Part shown: positions 1 through 12,040 of the stretch, piece by piece
How positions within the stretch are numbered: position 1 is the first letter of the stretch
Layout: every line of letters starts with the position of its first letter
From: Hyphodiscus hymeniophilus
Taxonomy: Eukaryota > Ascomycota > Leotiomycetes > Helotiales > Hyphodiscaceae
Reading direction: 5' to 3'
DNA: 64,000 nucleotides
Assembly (NCBI GenBank): GCA_016508695.1
Contig: VNKQ01000014.1
Span: forward strand, 1,550,001-1,614,000
The notes under the pieces: model-generated
The model's database searches: none
Seen by the model: the letters and a program-made list of their open reading frames with translations, nothing else
What the model was told of the DNA's origin: nothing
Position numbers and translations under genes: made by a program

Positions 1-936
1 TTCTACGCTCAATTTGGTCTCTACTTTCATAATCAAGAGCCACAAGATTCCAAGAAGTGCCAGGAACTCCTCGAACGGTCTCACTCGATACTATGGCTCA
101 AACACGAATCTGGAACTATAAAACTTGCCTCTCCTACTGGCCCGCGCACATCTTTCAAATTATTTGGCTCACCATTCTCTCCTGCAAAAGGTATGTGGGC
201 CTTCGGATATGATCCGGATGAGGCATCACAGATTTGGAACAAAATACCCCTCGATACGGACATAGTGGTTACCCACACACCTGCGAAGTATCATTGCGAT
301 GAGACAAAAGAACGACGGGCGGCCGGATGTACTGCTTTACGTGAAACACTCTGGAGGGTTCGACCTCGATTGGCAATATGTGGCCACATTCACGAAGGAA
401 GAGACGTCGAGAGAGTGCGCTGGGATCTAGGAGCTCCAAACATCAAGTACAAGGAATGGAGTAGTGAACCATGGGTCGATCCTGGTGGAGAAAACAAGAA
501 ACTCTCTTTAGTCGATCTTACAAGAAAACATGGGGCTGCCATTGAAAACGATGGTTCTATTGGCGATACTATCAATGAACCTGTTGCGGGCCAATCAAAG
601 GCCACACTGCCCACCATTGTTCCCACGATCCCACAACAGATCATAGAAGGATCGATGGCTGGTTCTAAGCGCACTGCAAAAGTTGGACTTTCCCGTATTG
701 TCAACAGTGTTTTGGCAATTCCTCCGGAAGCCATGCCACCAGCGACTCGAGGACAGGGAGGGATGCCACCGTCACTGAGATGTGATTTGGAGGCGCTTTC
801 CGGGAGATTGGGTCGAAAGGAAACGTGCTTCATCAACGCAGCTATCATGGCTTCAAGCTGGCCTCACGGAGGAGGTGGAAAGAAGTTCAATAAACCCATT
901 GTGGTGGACGTCGATTTACCTGTGTGGGATAGATAG
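1..936 (+). CDS. Calcineurin-like metallophosphoesterase (MPPED-type), 5' end missing
   Basis: The frame is open from base 1, so the start lies outside the window; 311 residues are visible. The stretch with GSPFSPAKG, a THTPAKYHCD-like histidine motif and CGHIHEG (about residue 126) are the C-terminal metal-binding blocks of the MPPED/calcineurin-like phosphoesterase fold. After the catalytic domain comes a fungal extension ending in a conserved-looking NAAIMASSWPHGG block. Family knowledge: these proteins are bimetal phosphoesterases, often of unknown substrate. The N-terminal DxH motif is not in the window, so completeness of the active site cannot be judged. The track-style ATG at 193 is internal and not the real start. 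Confidence 0.85.
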   Translation, partial: FYAQFGLYFHNQEPQDSKKCQELLERSHSILWLKHESGTIKLASPTGPRTSFKLFGSPFSPAKGMWAFGYDPDEASQIWNKIPLDTDIVVTHTPAKYHCDETKERRAAGCTALRETLWRVRPRLAICGHIHEGRDVERVRWDLGAPNIKYKEWSSEPWVDPGGENKKLSLVDLTRKHGAAIENDGSIGDTINEPVAGQSKATLPTIVPTIPQQIIEGSMAGSKRTAKVGLSRIVNSVLAIPPEAMPPATRGQGGMPPSLRCDLEALSGRLGRKETCFINAAIMASSWPHGGGGKKFNKPIVVDVDLPVWDR

Positions 937-1541
937 TGTGTCCGTAGGGATCCTGGGGTTGAGCCTTTGGGTTGCCTCAGACACCGCTTCTCCAACCAGA
1001 ATCCGAATGCCTTTAACCTTGGGAAAGAGTCTTGAGTGTTAATGAGCGAGAGGCTTTTCTATTTTCGTTTTTTTTCGTTTATCGCTTCCTCTGCTACCCT
1101 CGTCCGAAATCAAATCTTCGATGTAGGGGGCCGTCAATTTGGGGTGGGACCTCAATGAAGGTCCCACCTTTAGCTCCTGGTTGTCAACGGAGCTCGATCC
1201 TCCAGTCCTATGTGATTTTCCAGCAATACTAACAAACTTTCAGCCCAAGGTGTATAGGTGTGGAGGTGTCAGGCCAACAACTAGAGCCAGTTTTGCTTCG
1301 AGTTGGCACAGCTGGCATTCTGAGGGTCAGGCACGGTCATACTTCGAATTAGACGCAGAAAAAGCCTTACAGTACTCACCAGTAGCGTATTTTATTGTTC
1401 TTGGTGAGAAAAGGTTGAATGCTCAAGGATTATTACATCCTTTACCCACTGGCAATTCCTGGCGTTGTCATTTGATGTCTTTCAGCGTCTCATGATAAGG
1501 CAACGAGCGGCTACCATCTCTTTTTCTTCCGCACCCATCCC
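937..1541. other. Intergenic, convergent 3' flanks
   Basis: No gene seen. It separates two convergent genes. The open frames here are short and overlap low-complexity T-rich sequence near 1063-1082. Confidence 0.6.
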
Positions 1542-2378
1542 TTATACCTCCCGCTCGACCTTCCTCTTCTTCTCCATCCTGTCCAGCAGCGCGAGCAACA
1601 CGGGCGCGAACTCATCAGGACGCGTCTCAAACCACTGGTGATGTCCCGGAAATTCCATCATCTCGCATCCCAACCTCTTCGCCTGCTCAACCACTGTTCT
1701 TCTATACATAGCACCCTCACTCAGCGTCCCAAACCCAACCGCCACACTCGTCCCATTCTCAACAATCTTGGCTAGGTCTGGACAATACATCCCCATCATC
1801 ATCTCATTCTCAAACTGATTTACAGGATTATGCGGTTCCGGAGCTTTCCGAGGCGGTCCATGTTCCATACCCACCATGATCTTCTTGGTAAAGGCGTCCA
1901 TAGTCGGTGTAACGCCGCCTTCGCGGTAGATGTCATACAGACTGGAGAAGAAATCTATCAGATCGGTACTCTCTTTCGCTGAAAGCAGGACTGTGGTTGG
2001 CGCCTCGTGACAGACCATATGGTCGAGCGTCGAGGGGTACGAAACGGCCATCTGGAAACCAATGATTCCTCCACCACTGCTGGCGAAAATTGAGGTTGTT
2101 TCACGTCCGATTGCTTTCATTACCGCAATGATGTCGCGGGCTTGCTGGCAGGGATTGAATAGCTTGTTGGGTCCTTTCACTAGACTTGCGGACATTTGGC
2201 GACGATCGAAAGTGGCGACTGTGTATTTGCCTCCAAGAATGTTCATCAGTGCATCGTATTGGCGGCCTTGACCATTGCCTCCCGGTACAAAGATCAGAAG
2301 GGGTCCACTACCATGGTACCAGTAGTGCAGGTTGCAGTCTTCGTTCTCAATCGTCGCATAGGTAGTTTTGGAAGGCAT
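1542..2378 (-). CDS. Alpha/beta hydrolase
   Basis: Single exon, 278 residues. I start at the ATG at 2378 because the longer open frame begins at a TTG. An oxyanion-type PGGNGQG segment lies near residue 32. The nucleophile elbow reads FASSGGG with Ser101, a small-x-Ser-x-Gly variant of GxSxG. A conserved FPGHHQWF near residue 243 supplies the catalytic His. Length and motif order fit the AB-hydrolase-1 family (esterase, epoxide hydrolase or lactonase types), usually cytosolic. No signal peptide is seen. The substrate cannot be predicted. Confidence 0.85.
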   Translation of the reverse strand: MPSKTTYATIENEDCNLHYWYHGSGPLLIFVPGGNGQGRQYDALMNILGGKYTVATFDRRQMSASLVKGPNKLFNPCQQARDIIAVMKAIGRETTSIFASSGGGIIGFQMAVSYPSTLDHMVCHEAPTTVLLSAKESTDLIDFFSSLYDIYREGGVTPTMDAFTKKIMVGMEHGPPRKAPEPHNPVNQFENEMMMGMYCPDLAKIVENGTSVAVGFGTLSEGAMYRRTVVEQAKRLGCEMMEFPGHHQWFETRPDEFAPVLLALLDRMEKKRKVEREV

Positions 2379-2429
2379 TTCGTGGTTGAAAGAAATCTCG
2401 TCGACCCGGCCAGAGGATGAGCAATTCAA

Positions 2430-3921
2430 AATACTTTATCATTGAAATTTCGAGATTCTCTTTCCAAGACATCAATCTTCCTTTATATACGATTTTGGGG
2501 TCCCGCATGTCCTATAATCATGTGTTTACTTGCCGCTATCGGTACCACAGGTGGAGTTAAGGTTCTCCCCGTTTTGCGGAGCTTCTAAGCGAGCGGGACT
2601 TCTGAAAGAATGTGGTCACGGCCTGATTCCAAAGTAACGACGGAATACGCTGACCATCGTACTGTTTGTTGTCTGGTGTTCATGTGTTTACACAGAGCTT
2701 CGTTTAGACTTCAAGCAAACCCTGCACGAGTTTGCACCGATCGCCAAGGTTCGAAGTAAAGGGTCTACCTATGATCATATCAGTGGCATTCAACCCATTT
2801 CCGACCTGTGCAAGGTAGGCAATCTCATCGTCCATCGGAAGTATTTGACTTATGGATAGCTGCATGAATGCGGCCCACACAGTACTTAGGAAGCTTTTCG
2901 CCGTTTTAAGGTCATGTTTGGCTCTTCCTGGGCTTTCACGGCTGCGATGGCGCGGTTTTAGTCCGCTTGTAGCATTTGAGCGATGGCGTTAACAAGAACT
3001 GAGTTGATAAAGCTGTTACATGATACAAAGATGCCATTAGCCTACTGTGAAAAAGCTGAATTTAGCTTAGCTAGACTACTTAAATTTCCTCTCAATTCAA
3101 GGAACATGCCATACGGGCATCCCAAGGCAGGCAAACTTTCCACCGACAACAAACATATGGGAAGACAACTACAAGAAAGCCAAAGCTGTACATAATAGTT
3201 TAGGAAAGGAAAGCAGCCATGCTGGAGGTGTATGTATGAATGGCAGCATTTTGAGCGATGAAGCTTTTCATAAAGCTCCTCAGCTCGAAACTCCACCCAT
3301 TCGTCAATCGAAACAACTCTACCATTCTGACCATTCGCAATACACATATTTATAAGTCGGATGCACATTCTTGTGAGCCCACATAGTCGTTGTGATAACT
3401 CTGATAAGAAAGAGTATAGAGCCTGATATTGAAGTCCTCCAAAATGACATAAATAAAGGAGAATGAGGATGGCCCCGAGAAGCGAACGGTTCCAGTTCTG
3501 TTAGTATGTTCTGGCCACATAGTATTCCTTTGTCGAAAACTGGAGCACAAAAATTCCCATTCTTCCTCTCTCTTTGTAACCCAGCAAAGAAAGTCTCAAA
3601 GCCATCGTGGATGAAAATGAACCAGTTCTTTGACATATAGGATTTTCTTTTGCAGTTAAGTGGAATCAAAATGGTTGGTTTTCAAAACAGATAATCAGGT
3701 CCATGTTCGTAATGTACAGTCCATGACCGATCTATAAGGTCACGGTGAATTGGCTTCTAAATGTTCCTTCAACCTGCACAGTATCAAGTCCATGAAGCTT
3801 GATCATCCTTTCTTGATATTTCCAAGATAGACATTCAAGCTTCTAAGTAACATAAACATACAGACTTCACCAAATTCACACCATAAGAAACAACACAACA
3901 ACAACCACATCAAGAGAAATC
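2430..3921. other. 1.5-kb intergenic stretch without a supported gene
   Basis: Small overlapping open frames exist on both strands (for example 2983-3195 and 3042-3669), but none shows a recognisable motif, plausible splice sites or fungal codon bias. The A/C-rich stretch 3880-3921 just before the next ATG looks like a fungal 5' leader. Confidence 0.5.
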
Positions 3922-4626
3922 ATGGCAAACCATTATGTGCCGCAGCTGGTACCCACGAACTTTGCTCCATACCTTGCACGGGCACTCCGCGAAGATGGGA
4001 TTATCGTCCCGGTCGAAGTCAAGGTGAATGGCCTCCTCCACGATGTCCAGATGCCGGTCGTGAAATGGAACCCCTACACCATCACCTCGGATCCCCAGTT
4101 CATCATCCGCGTACGGAGCGGCGAGCCAACCTATGGAAAGCTCGACGAGACCTGCATTAACATCGCGCTCTTAGCCTGGGATCCGCTCATCGTGCCCCCC
4201 TTGTTCCTCGCGGGCGGGCGCTTGGGATTCCCGTGCCCCGTGGAGGTTTCCATCGATGTTTAAAAGACGGAACTCGAGACCCGACTGCAAGCGGCGGGAG
4301 TCCTAGTTGGCCCAGCAGTGCTAGATGGCCGAGGAGTGCCAGACTACCGAGGAGTGGTGTCATATGCAGTTGAGCTATCCAGCTACACGATGGTGGATGC
4401 CTCGACCGTGAGTTCTCCTTCGCGCAAAGGAGATCCTTCTGCACTCCTCCCACATCACGTGCGCGAGCTGATGGATCTCACTGCTTCCCGCCGAGCCGGA
4501 CAGCGCACTATCCAAACTGAATTCCCGAGCATCATTACTAGGTACAATCCAGAGGAACAAGCCAAGCTTGGAGCCAAGATGAAGGCAGAGCGTGATGCCA
4601 AGAGATTCATCGCCATATCCATATAA
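3922..4626 (+). pseudogene. Hypothetical protein interrupted by one in-frame TAA
   Basis: The ATG at 3922 follows an A/C-rich leader. The frame runs 113 codons to TAA at 4261-4263 and then continues in the same frame, without another stop, for 120 codons to 4626. Both halves look coding: regular composition, and a lysine/glutamate-rich C-terminus. I do not recognise the protein family. The TAA could come from CAA by one C-to-T change. It could also be a real end with a second ORF behind it, or lie in an intron I could not place. No good GT...AG pair removes it cleanly. If the stop is real, the product is 113 residues. Confidence 0.45.
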
Positions 4627-5418
4627 ACGCTTGCCTCTTGGCTTTGCTGCTCTGCCTCTGGCTGGCGAACGGAAACAAGAAACCTTGAGATGGTAAGGGA
4701 GATACAAAGTTGAGCTATTCGTACGCACTCTAAGCAAGAGGTGAGTGGGTGACGAGCATGACTCCACCCACTACCATTGGCAGGACTTTTGGTATTGAGG
4801 GTGTCCACTGTTCAGCAAATTATCGATTTCGAGAGTATCTTCTCCTCTATCTTCTTGGTTTCCTTGCGTCTTTTCCTAAGAGGTGTCCGGCTTCCTTTTG
4901 ATTTCGCATAATAAAAACAACAAATACAATAAGAATTTCCACTTAATTTTATCCATGTGACTAACATGCCTTGCTTTCCTACAAGAATAAATGTTGCGTT
5001 GATACCTGACCTAACTGGGCATTCATCTCTGTACCCGGCTAATTTGTTCTGGCAAACACTTGACTTGATTTGATTGGGCACATTCATCTGGACTGTGGCT
5101 GAAGTCGAGAGAACAATGCCATTGCATGATCCCTCGGAATGAAACTACTGACTCTCCTTAAAATGAACAAACGCCGCCTATCAAAACACCAGACAACACA
5201 GGCCCTCCCACAACCCAGCCGCCGCAGGAGACGAGCCCAAGCTCCGTATCGCAAACAAGATCGAACGATCTCCATCATTCATTCAACACCGAATTGCATG
5301 CATGCCATTGTTCCGTCCGTTCACTCTCCCATAGGAAGTAGCTCCCAAACACCATCCAGCCACCCGACGAAACATGAGTAGAGAAATGCTCCTTCAATGC
5401 ATGCTTCCCTGACCTGGA
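4627..5418. other. Intergenic, convergent 3' flanks
   Basis: Nothing supported. It lies between the interrupted ORF and the 3' end of CCR4. The open frames here are antisense shadows or short. Confidence 0.5.
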
Positions 5419-7783
5419 TTAGTTCTCTCGATCCCTCCGGCGATCGTTCCGACTGCTCGAGGGCCCGAAGTCTGGCTCAGCATGAGTCTTCTTTTCCTTT
5501 CTACCCTTAACTGAAAACTCTGCAACCAATGACAGATGATCGCTCGGGAAGTGGTAGTTGGGGAACCCAGGTACACGTTTAATATACTCTGGATCCACAC
5601 CAGAAAGTAAGGACGTAACTTCCACAGTATTTGTCGAGTACCAAATGTGATCAATGACACCTTCGAAGCTAGGAGTGTAGTTTGTGAAAGCCAAAGCCTC
5701 GGATGTGCCATCGAGAACAGTGTAAGCCGATCGTAAAGAGAATGGATGCTCGATGCCGTGTTGGGTGAAATGACCATATGAGCGGTCTAGGAGCTCTTTA
5801 TGATCTGGTGCGACTCTACCAGTTGATAAAAGTTCGTACACACCCGAATCTGCTGTTGAATTAAGATCGGTGCACAGTATCATAGGTATCTGTGTAGCGC
5901 TGGTATACTCCATTGACAGCGCGGGCTCTGGTGGAGGTTCAACGGGAGCATCACCAGAATCATCAGATATGGTATAAGGTTTCTTATCTTTGCACGCAGG
6001 CATCCGGGCATATCTCTCGGCTTCCTTCTTGATGAAATCCATCACAACGGCAATCTGGATCAGCTTGACATCTGCGAAATTGGGATCCCAGAAGAGATGG
6101 TTGTTCACTACGATGAATCGAGCGCCAGTCTGCCTATTTTCGAAGAACGTAATGACTGCAATATGATCTCTGGGCATGACACGATTGAAAACATCGGGTT
6201 GATTTTTACTATCCGGTCTGTTGATGGCAATGTTTGCAATGTCGATAATTTGCTTGTCCAGAAGTATGTATTTGCTTCCTTTGTAGAATGTGGCACATCC
6301 GTCAACATACTTGGCATCCTTTTCGGACATGGTCTTCGATCGTGGTCGCGGCCAGTACACACCCTTGTAATCTGCGTAGGCCAATTTCATGCTAAAGAAC
6401 TCCTTGAAGTTCTCGTTGTCAACTTCTTGCAAGCAGACAATATCAGCATCCTGGCCAATAATCTCCTGCAGAATCTGCTCTTTTCGAAAATCCCATGCTA
6501 GCGCTCCAGATGGTGTATAGCCGTACTGTAAAGGCGTGGCAGCTTTCTCGCAAAGAACATTGTATGAGAAGACTTTAAAGCGTTCTTGGCTTGAGGAAGT
6601 CCCTTCTGAAAGGTCGATGACTGATCGTGGTGCAGGTGGGAGAGGGACTTGACGCCATTAGCAGAGCTACAGTAGAAAAGATGTTGAACATTCACTTACC
6701 AGGCGCGTTCTCGCGCAGTTGATGTACAAGAGCCTTTGTGCCCTTCTCCATAATCTGTGTCCGAATATCTGGATCCATGTTGCGGTTGCCCTCAATCCCG
6801 AGTAGTTCGAGCTGATACAGTGACCCCAGTTCGTTAGGTAAGGTGGTAATTTGGTTGTCGAAAAGGAGAAGGTTTCTGAGGTATACACACATGCCCAACT
6901 CCGCAGGTAACTCCTTCAATTGATTGTTCGACACATCGAGATGCCGTAATGCCCGTAATTGACCAATTGAAGCAGGAAGCTGCATAATCTTGTTTGAAGC
7001 GACGTACAGCTCCGTCAAAAAGGTGTAATCGAAGAGAGGCCGAGAAAGAACCCGTAAGCCCAGACCGCTGAGATCCATCTCATGCCAATCTTGACGTTTG
7101 ATGTAGGAGTCTAGATTTGACGGTCTGTTGCGGTCCTCGGTATCTCCCTCTTGCGTAGAATTTGTCGCACTGGGCGGCGCCATACGATTTTGGGGTCCCT
7201 TGAGTCTAGCGAAGTGGTGAGAAGCATGCTGCTCAATCATCGCTGAGTGCGCATCCAACGACGCCTTGTGTTGTTTCAACTGCTCTGCCCAATGCTCACT
7301 AATCTGCTGAGCTTGTCCCCCCTGCGTAGTTCCTGAATGGCCATTCTGCAGGCTCTGAGGTGTGAAGCTGGGCGTCGAGCTTGTTAATCCTCCCGAGTAG
7401 CTGGGATGGTGCCCAAGTACCGAGCCATTTGTAGCGTGTGCATTGTGATCTTGTTGAATAGTCGCCTGGTGTTGAGCGTGCTGGGAGTTTGCATGTTGAA
7501 AATTGTAAATCCCTCCCATCGGAGGCATCCCTCCTCGACCAGGTCCTCCATTTACTCGGCCATGCTGCCCTTGATGCTGTCCCTGACTGTACATTCCGTA
7601 CAGGCTTTGCGCTGGGGAATGAGAGTCTGGAGACCGAGAAGGAGAAGGAGTGTCGGAGCTGAATGATCTGATGTTATTGGGCGGTGTGCTGGTGCGAAGT
7701 ATCTGGTGTCTGGGGTGTAGTGGTTGGGTTTGGAAGTAGTAATTGCCAGCGCTCTGCTGTGGGTATCTGTAACCATCTGCCAT
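5419..7783 (-). CDS. CCR4: CCR4 poly(A)-specific deadenylase subunit
   Basis: Two exons, complement(5419..6647, 6700..7783), with a 52-nt intron 6648-6699 (donor GTAAGT). The join gives 770 residues, normal for filamentous fungi. Order of parts: a Gln/His/Ser/Pro-rich low-complexity N-terminus (1-225), a leucine-rich repeat region (about 230-345) that in yeast docks on CAF1, then an endonuclease/exonuclease/phosphatase fold. Catalytic blocks are visible: LCLQEVD (metal-binding Glu), LCTDLNS and SDHLSLVAEF near the end. Family role: 3'-5' shortening of mRNA poly(A) tails within the CCR4-NOT complex in the cytoplasm. The acceptor was chosen because only it joins the ENAP end to VPLPPAPR in the conserved frame; an upstream CTGTAG is out of frame. 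Confidence 0.95.
6648..6699 (-). other. CCR4 intron
   Basis: 52 nt, GTAAGT donor, AAG acceptor, CTAAT-like branch point close to the acceptor. The phase-1 junction keeps the linker before the nuclease domain in frame. Confidence 0.8.
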
Positions 7784-10326
7784 CTAATTCCGCGGAGAAG
7801 GAATTGAGTGGCAGCGTCGACTCTGGAAGAGCGCGAGCTGAGGAAGTGTATAAGGTGACCCGCAGAAGATTCAGGTGGGTGTTTTGGAGAGCGGGGATCG
7901 AGTCCTTCTTCGTTGGCACATAGGTCTGTCGTGAGTATATTCTGGGCATCTACCACGATTCAGAGGGAATTGCGCAGTGCTCGCGCTCCACGAGAGATCG
8001 AAGCCCTAATGGCACGTGGCGGTTGTCTTGTTGATCGTATCGATTCGAGGGTTTGTATAACGGTATGACGAGCGAGCGAGATCTTTGAAGGATGGAATGC
8101 TTCTGCAAGATGATTGAAGGTTGGTGAGATATAGTCTACCTGTTAGTTCATGGAGTGTCAGCTTGACATGCCCCAGACAAGGTTGAGATCTTCAGACAAG
8201 ACGTGAAGAAGGCTTGGGGCAGGAGCAGGTCCAGACGGTCCATACCTTGTGGTGATAGAGGACACGGAGATCTCCAGCTACTTGTTAACTTGAGTCTTTC
8301 TCGAATGAGTTGATTGTGTTTAGGTTGCTATTCTTCGAATCGCGCAAGTCGTCTTGTGAGGTCCGTAGCTCAAGGTCTGGCGATTGTCGGCGCAAGCACT
8401 AGGACCAATCCGGATGTCACGTGTAGAAATATTCCAAGCGAAGTCTTGCTTTGCCTTCGAGGTTATCAGACTATCGGGACAATTGAGAGGTACGCAATGC
8501 GGGGAAAAGATTAGTTGTAATAAGGACTTTGGGTGATCTTAATCTTGGATTCGGAGTCTAGATCACCATTCGAAGCTGCTTGATATAGTTTTTCGTTTCC
8601 TTGACACTTATGATTTGTTCCAGACTCCCTACCGTCTTCCAGCCTCGAGTACCCATAGACAAATGCACGAGTCAATACTCAATTAGCAGTCCTGGGGAGC
8701 AAAGCATCTGCAAAAATCTTGAGAGAGATCGCTTTCTACATCCCACTTCGACGGCTTCGACCACAAATTGTGCTGTCAAGGTAGTCTCGTGTTACGTGGC
8801 TCCAGGTGTTGGTGGTACCACAACGGCGTCTTACATGTAGCTTGAGGTCGAAATTTTTGAAACACAGCTTTTTATCAATTGGACTCGAGTATTGTTTTGA
8901 GTCGACTCGGGGTTTCATGTTCTGAAGGGTTTGTGTATCTCCATGGCATCACGATGGAAAGCAATGCTGTTGCCTCAAACAGCACGCAGAATACCCCACG
9001 ATTCCACATTCAGCCTTAGCAGTGGACGGTTGGGAAATACTGTTTTGTAGAGCAAAGGTTTGTTTTGTGGTAGTTCGCTACAGTAACACGCGAGCCCCTT
9101 TTTTTCTCCGAGCAGCATGGACATACCAAGCACATCAAGCGACAGCTCTGGGTGGCCCGTAAATGGTTTCATGCATAAATGGCGGAGACAATCTCAGCAA
9201 CACCAATCATCTTGAGAACCGCTCGGCTTGACATTGAAAAGGGTTCAATGATTTTCTCAGAACCAAAGTCTTGCAGCTTCACAAGGCGGGGAAATTTCTG
9301 TAGACTTCCTGGTGGTTTAGAGGTGGCTGCCCGCCTCCAGAACCCCCCCCCCCCCCCCCCCGACAAGATAGTAGACTTGGCAAATGAAGACCAAATAAAG
9401 AAATGTCCGAGGAGCTCATAGCTCTCTCAATGTCTGTACCTGCTGAGTTAGAAGCAAAGCACATGCCATAGCAGATCCGCCATAACATCCACCGGACCCC
9501 AGAGTATGTGAAGATCAAGTACAACGAAGTATTAGAGATACTCATATGACTTAAACAGTCTGGAAAACCTAAATAACCTGGACAGCCCAGCCCATACATA
9601 TCTCTCTTCACCTCATCCCATCCCTCTCTAAGATGCGAATCGTGTGTTCGATCTCCATATACGGAGAAATTGGGTATATTGGGTTGCCATTTAACCCCTC
9701 CCGTCCCACTTTTGTTGGTCTATTGATGAATCGGCTGCGACTCCCACCGCCATCCATCCATGATCTTAGCAGACAGGCGCTTTTGGCACCCGGAATGTCC
9801 TAAATTCACCAATGCGGCAGATATCAACGGGCTTCAACGTAGCATCGCTACCCACCAATCCCTTCACCATCTTTTAGGGCTCGTGAGCAACAAGGAGGGC
9901 ACGGCACCTTGTATGCAAAAGACGTCCCAGAACGCAGAGAAGAGCGAGGCTGGACTAACGCGAGATCGACCCCTAGAGTCTCCTGTCGCCATAAGGTAAG
10001 CCCCAAAGCCGATGAACTTCACAACAACTCGAGGTTCCCATACTCATTTTTCTTCCCAGCGAGGCTACCTTCTTCTACAATACAACGACTCAAAGGCCCG
10101 ACCTTCGAAAACGCCCGTCCGTGCACACCAATATATCTGCTCATTCGTCCGCACAGCCTAAGAATCCTTCTTTCAAAGGATACAGTCCCATTTCGACCCC
10201 AAGCCGAAAGTTGCTACGTCGAGTTCGAGTTCGAGTACGAATTTGAAAAACAGCAAGATCTCACTCACGCTTGTACCTACATCATCCAAGCCAGCATCGC
10301 CAGACGGGTAGCTTGCGCAAGATTGT
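7784..10326. other. 2.5-kb intergenic region between divergent CCR4 and methyltransferase genes
   Basis: No supported gene. It should carry the long 5' leader of CCR4 (from about 8300 down) and the promoter and leader of the methyltransferase (pyrimidine- and C-rich from about 9990). Open frames here are under 200 codons, overlap on both strands and lack motifs. It also contains the C19 tract. Confidence 0.55.
9343..9361. repeat. Poly(C) tract, 19 C
   Basis: Nineteen consecutive C (G on the other strand) in non-coding DNA. Length is likely variable and hard to sequence. Confidence 0.95.
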
Positions 10327-11733
10327 ATGCCGTCCACACCTCTGGTAGATTACAAACACGCCGCGAACCAAACCAACAAAGGAAGAGCTCAAGCTCAACG
10401 AAAATCCTCATCGACTTCAGGAACCAACTCCGAACGCCAGAATGCCCTCCAGTCCGCGGAATCGCGGGCGGCGGCGGCTGCCAGAGGTGAACACCCTGGC
10501 AGATCAAGCAGCCTGTCAAGTGCAACGGCTTCAAGCGGTCTCACTGCGGTAACATCCAGCGACGCTCCTCTAACGGACGCTCTCTTGACACGACCATTCT
10601 CGAAACGAAATGGACGGCGATATCTGCGAGACCCTTCACTACCATATCCTCTCCCCTGCGATCTCGCCGAACTGCATAGGCAGACTCTACGGACGATGCT
10701 GTTATGTCAGGTCTTCAACGGTCCAATATGCTCCTCAGCATTCAACAACAAGCCCCCGAAACGTGTCCTAGAAATAGCATGCGGGACAGGATTCTGGAGC
10801 GTCATGTGTCATCACCATTTCTCACAGAGGGGGTTTCCTTCGGTTTCTTTTACAGGTATTGACATAGCGCCCCTTTCGCCGCGTATGGACGCAGACGATG
10901 ACATGAATTGGCGATTCGTGCAGCATGATCTAAGGCGAGTTCCATTACCATTTCGGGACGAGGAGTTCAATTTGATCATGATCAAAGATCTCAGCATGGT
11001 GACGCCTATAACGGGTGGAATGCAGCAGCAATTGATGGACGAATATCTACGAATTCTGAAACCGGGCGGTACGATGGAGTTTTGGGACGGGGATCACTCA
11101 TTGCGGATGCTGCTTGCCCACGCACCGCCGTCCACAAGGGATGACGATGACGATAGTGAGGATGAAGAACAGGTACACACGAATGCGATGGGCACATACA
11201 CACTAACGCCACAAACGCCATTGGCAGCTCCACAAAATCAATTTTTGATGGATTACAATGTCTGGATTACAAAAGCGCTGGAAGCGAGGAATCTGAGTGC
11301 TATGCCCTGTACGATGATGCGACCCCTGCTCCTACAAGAAGCAGAAGACTTAGTGGAGATAGACAATCGACGGCTGGCAATCCCTCTTGGTGAAGTGAGG
11401 TGGGAGCGTGAAGGAGTCGGAGGAGCAGTGACTCAGAGCACGAATGATGGAAGCTCTCATGGCATATCCTCCAAAGGCAAAGCCAAAGAATTAGATCGAA
11501 AGCTTCTGACTGCGGGTCAAGCGGCTCTGCGGAGGACGGCACTCATGACCGTGGTTCAGATGATCGAGAGCTTGGAGCCATTGCTGCGCGAAGCCAGTGG
11601 CAAAGGCCAGGATGAGTGGGATCGCTGGCATGGAAATATGATGAACGACTTGCTGAAGTCCAATGGGACATCCTGGGGCGAATGTTTGGAGGTTGGTGCA
11701 TGCTGGGCGCGAAAGAAGACGCCGCAAAGCTAA
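10327..11733 (+). CDS. SAM-dependent methyltransferase domain protein
   Basis: Single exon, 468 residues, ATG start. A Ser/Ala-rich disordered N-terminus (about 1-90) precedes a class I methyltransferase core. Motif I reads VLEIACGTGFWS (about residue 147), followed by the acidic GIDIAPLSP (motif II), the FVQHDLRRVPLPF segment and YLRILKPGG (post-motif III). An acidic insert (DDDDDSEDEE, about residue 274) interrupts the C-terminal half. This architecture occurs in fungal regulators and orphan methyltransferases; the substrate is unknown. A helical C-terminal domain ends in EVGACWARK. Convergent with the LYR gene at 12041-12451. Confidence 0.85.
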   Translation: MPSTPLVDYKHAANQTNKGRAQAQRKSSSTSGTNSERQNALQSAESRAAAAARGEHPGRSSSLSSATASSGLTAVTSSDAPLTDALLTRPFSKRNGRRYLRDPSLPYPLPCDLAELHRQTLRTMLLCQVFNGPICSSAFNNKPPKRVLEIACGTGFWSVMCHHHFSQRGFPSVSFTGIDIAPLSPRMDADDDMNWRFVQHDLRRVPLPFRDEEFNLIMIKDLSMVTPITGGMQQQLMDEYLRILKPGGTMEFWDGDHSLRMLLAHAPPSTRDDDDDSEDEEQVHTNAMGTYTLTPQTPLAAPQNQFLMDYNVWITKALEARNLSAMPCTMMRPLLLQEAEDLVEIDNRRLAIPLGEVRWEREGVGGAVTQSTNDGSSHGISSKGKAKELDRKLLTAGQAALRRTALMTVVQMIESLEPLLREASGKGQDEWDRWHGNMMNDLLKSNGTSWGECLEVGACWARKKTPQS

Positions 11734-12040
11734 TGTCGCACGACGCATGCGATGAAAATTCTGGCGATGGACCCAATGGATGCGATGTTATTTATCCGGT
11801 CGCATCACGCGCCACACTCCTACAGATTTCTAGTGGTCTCCGCTGGGTGTTATTCCGCCCCGGGGAGAAGGCTCCTTATTTACAGGCGGCAGGTCCGATG
11901 TCGTTGAGGAGAGAGTAATTGTGTGGTTGTGTTTAGGCTTTGTCATATCGTTGGCGCAATGCTCGATACCGTTTCAAATAGTACCTAGATACCCTCAGTC
12001 AGCATCTTCTTGCGGATAGATTTAAAAGTTAGAAATTTCT
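11734..12040. other. Intergenic, convergent 3' flanks
   Basis: About 300 bp between the ends of the methyltransferase and LYR genes. Nothing else seen. Confidence 0.5.

Noticed and set aside
3042..3669. Overlapping minus-strand frames of 66-116 codons
   Set aside because: No family motif, no good splice or start context, and mutual overlap in different frames.
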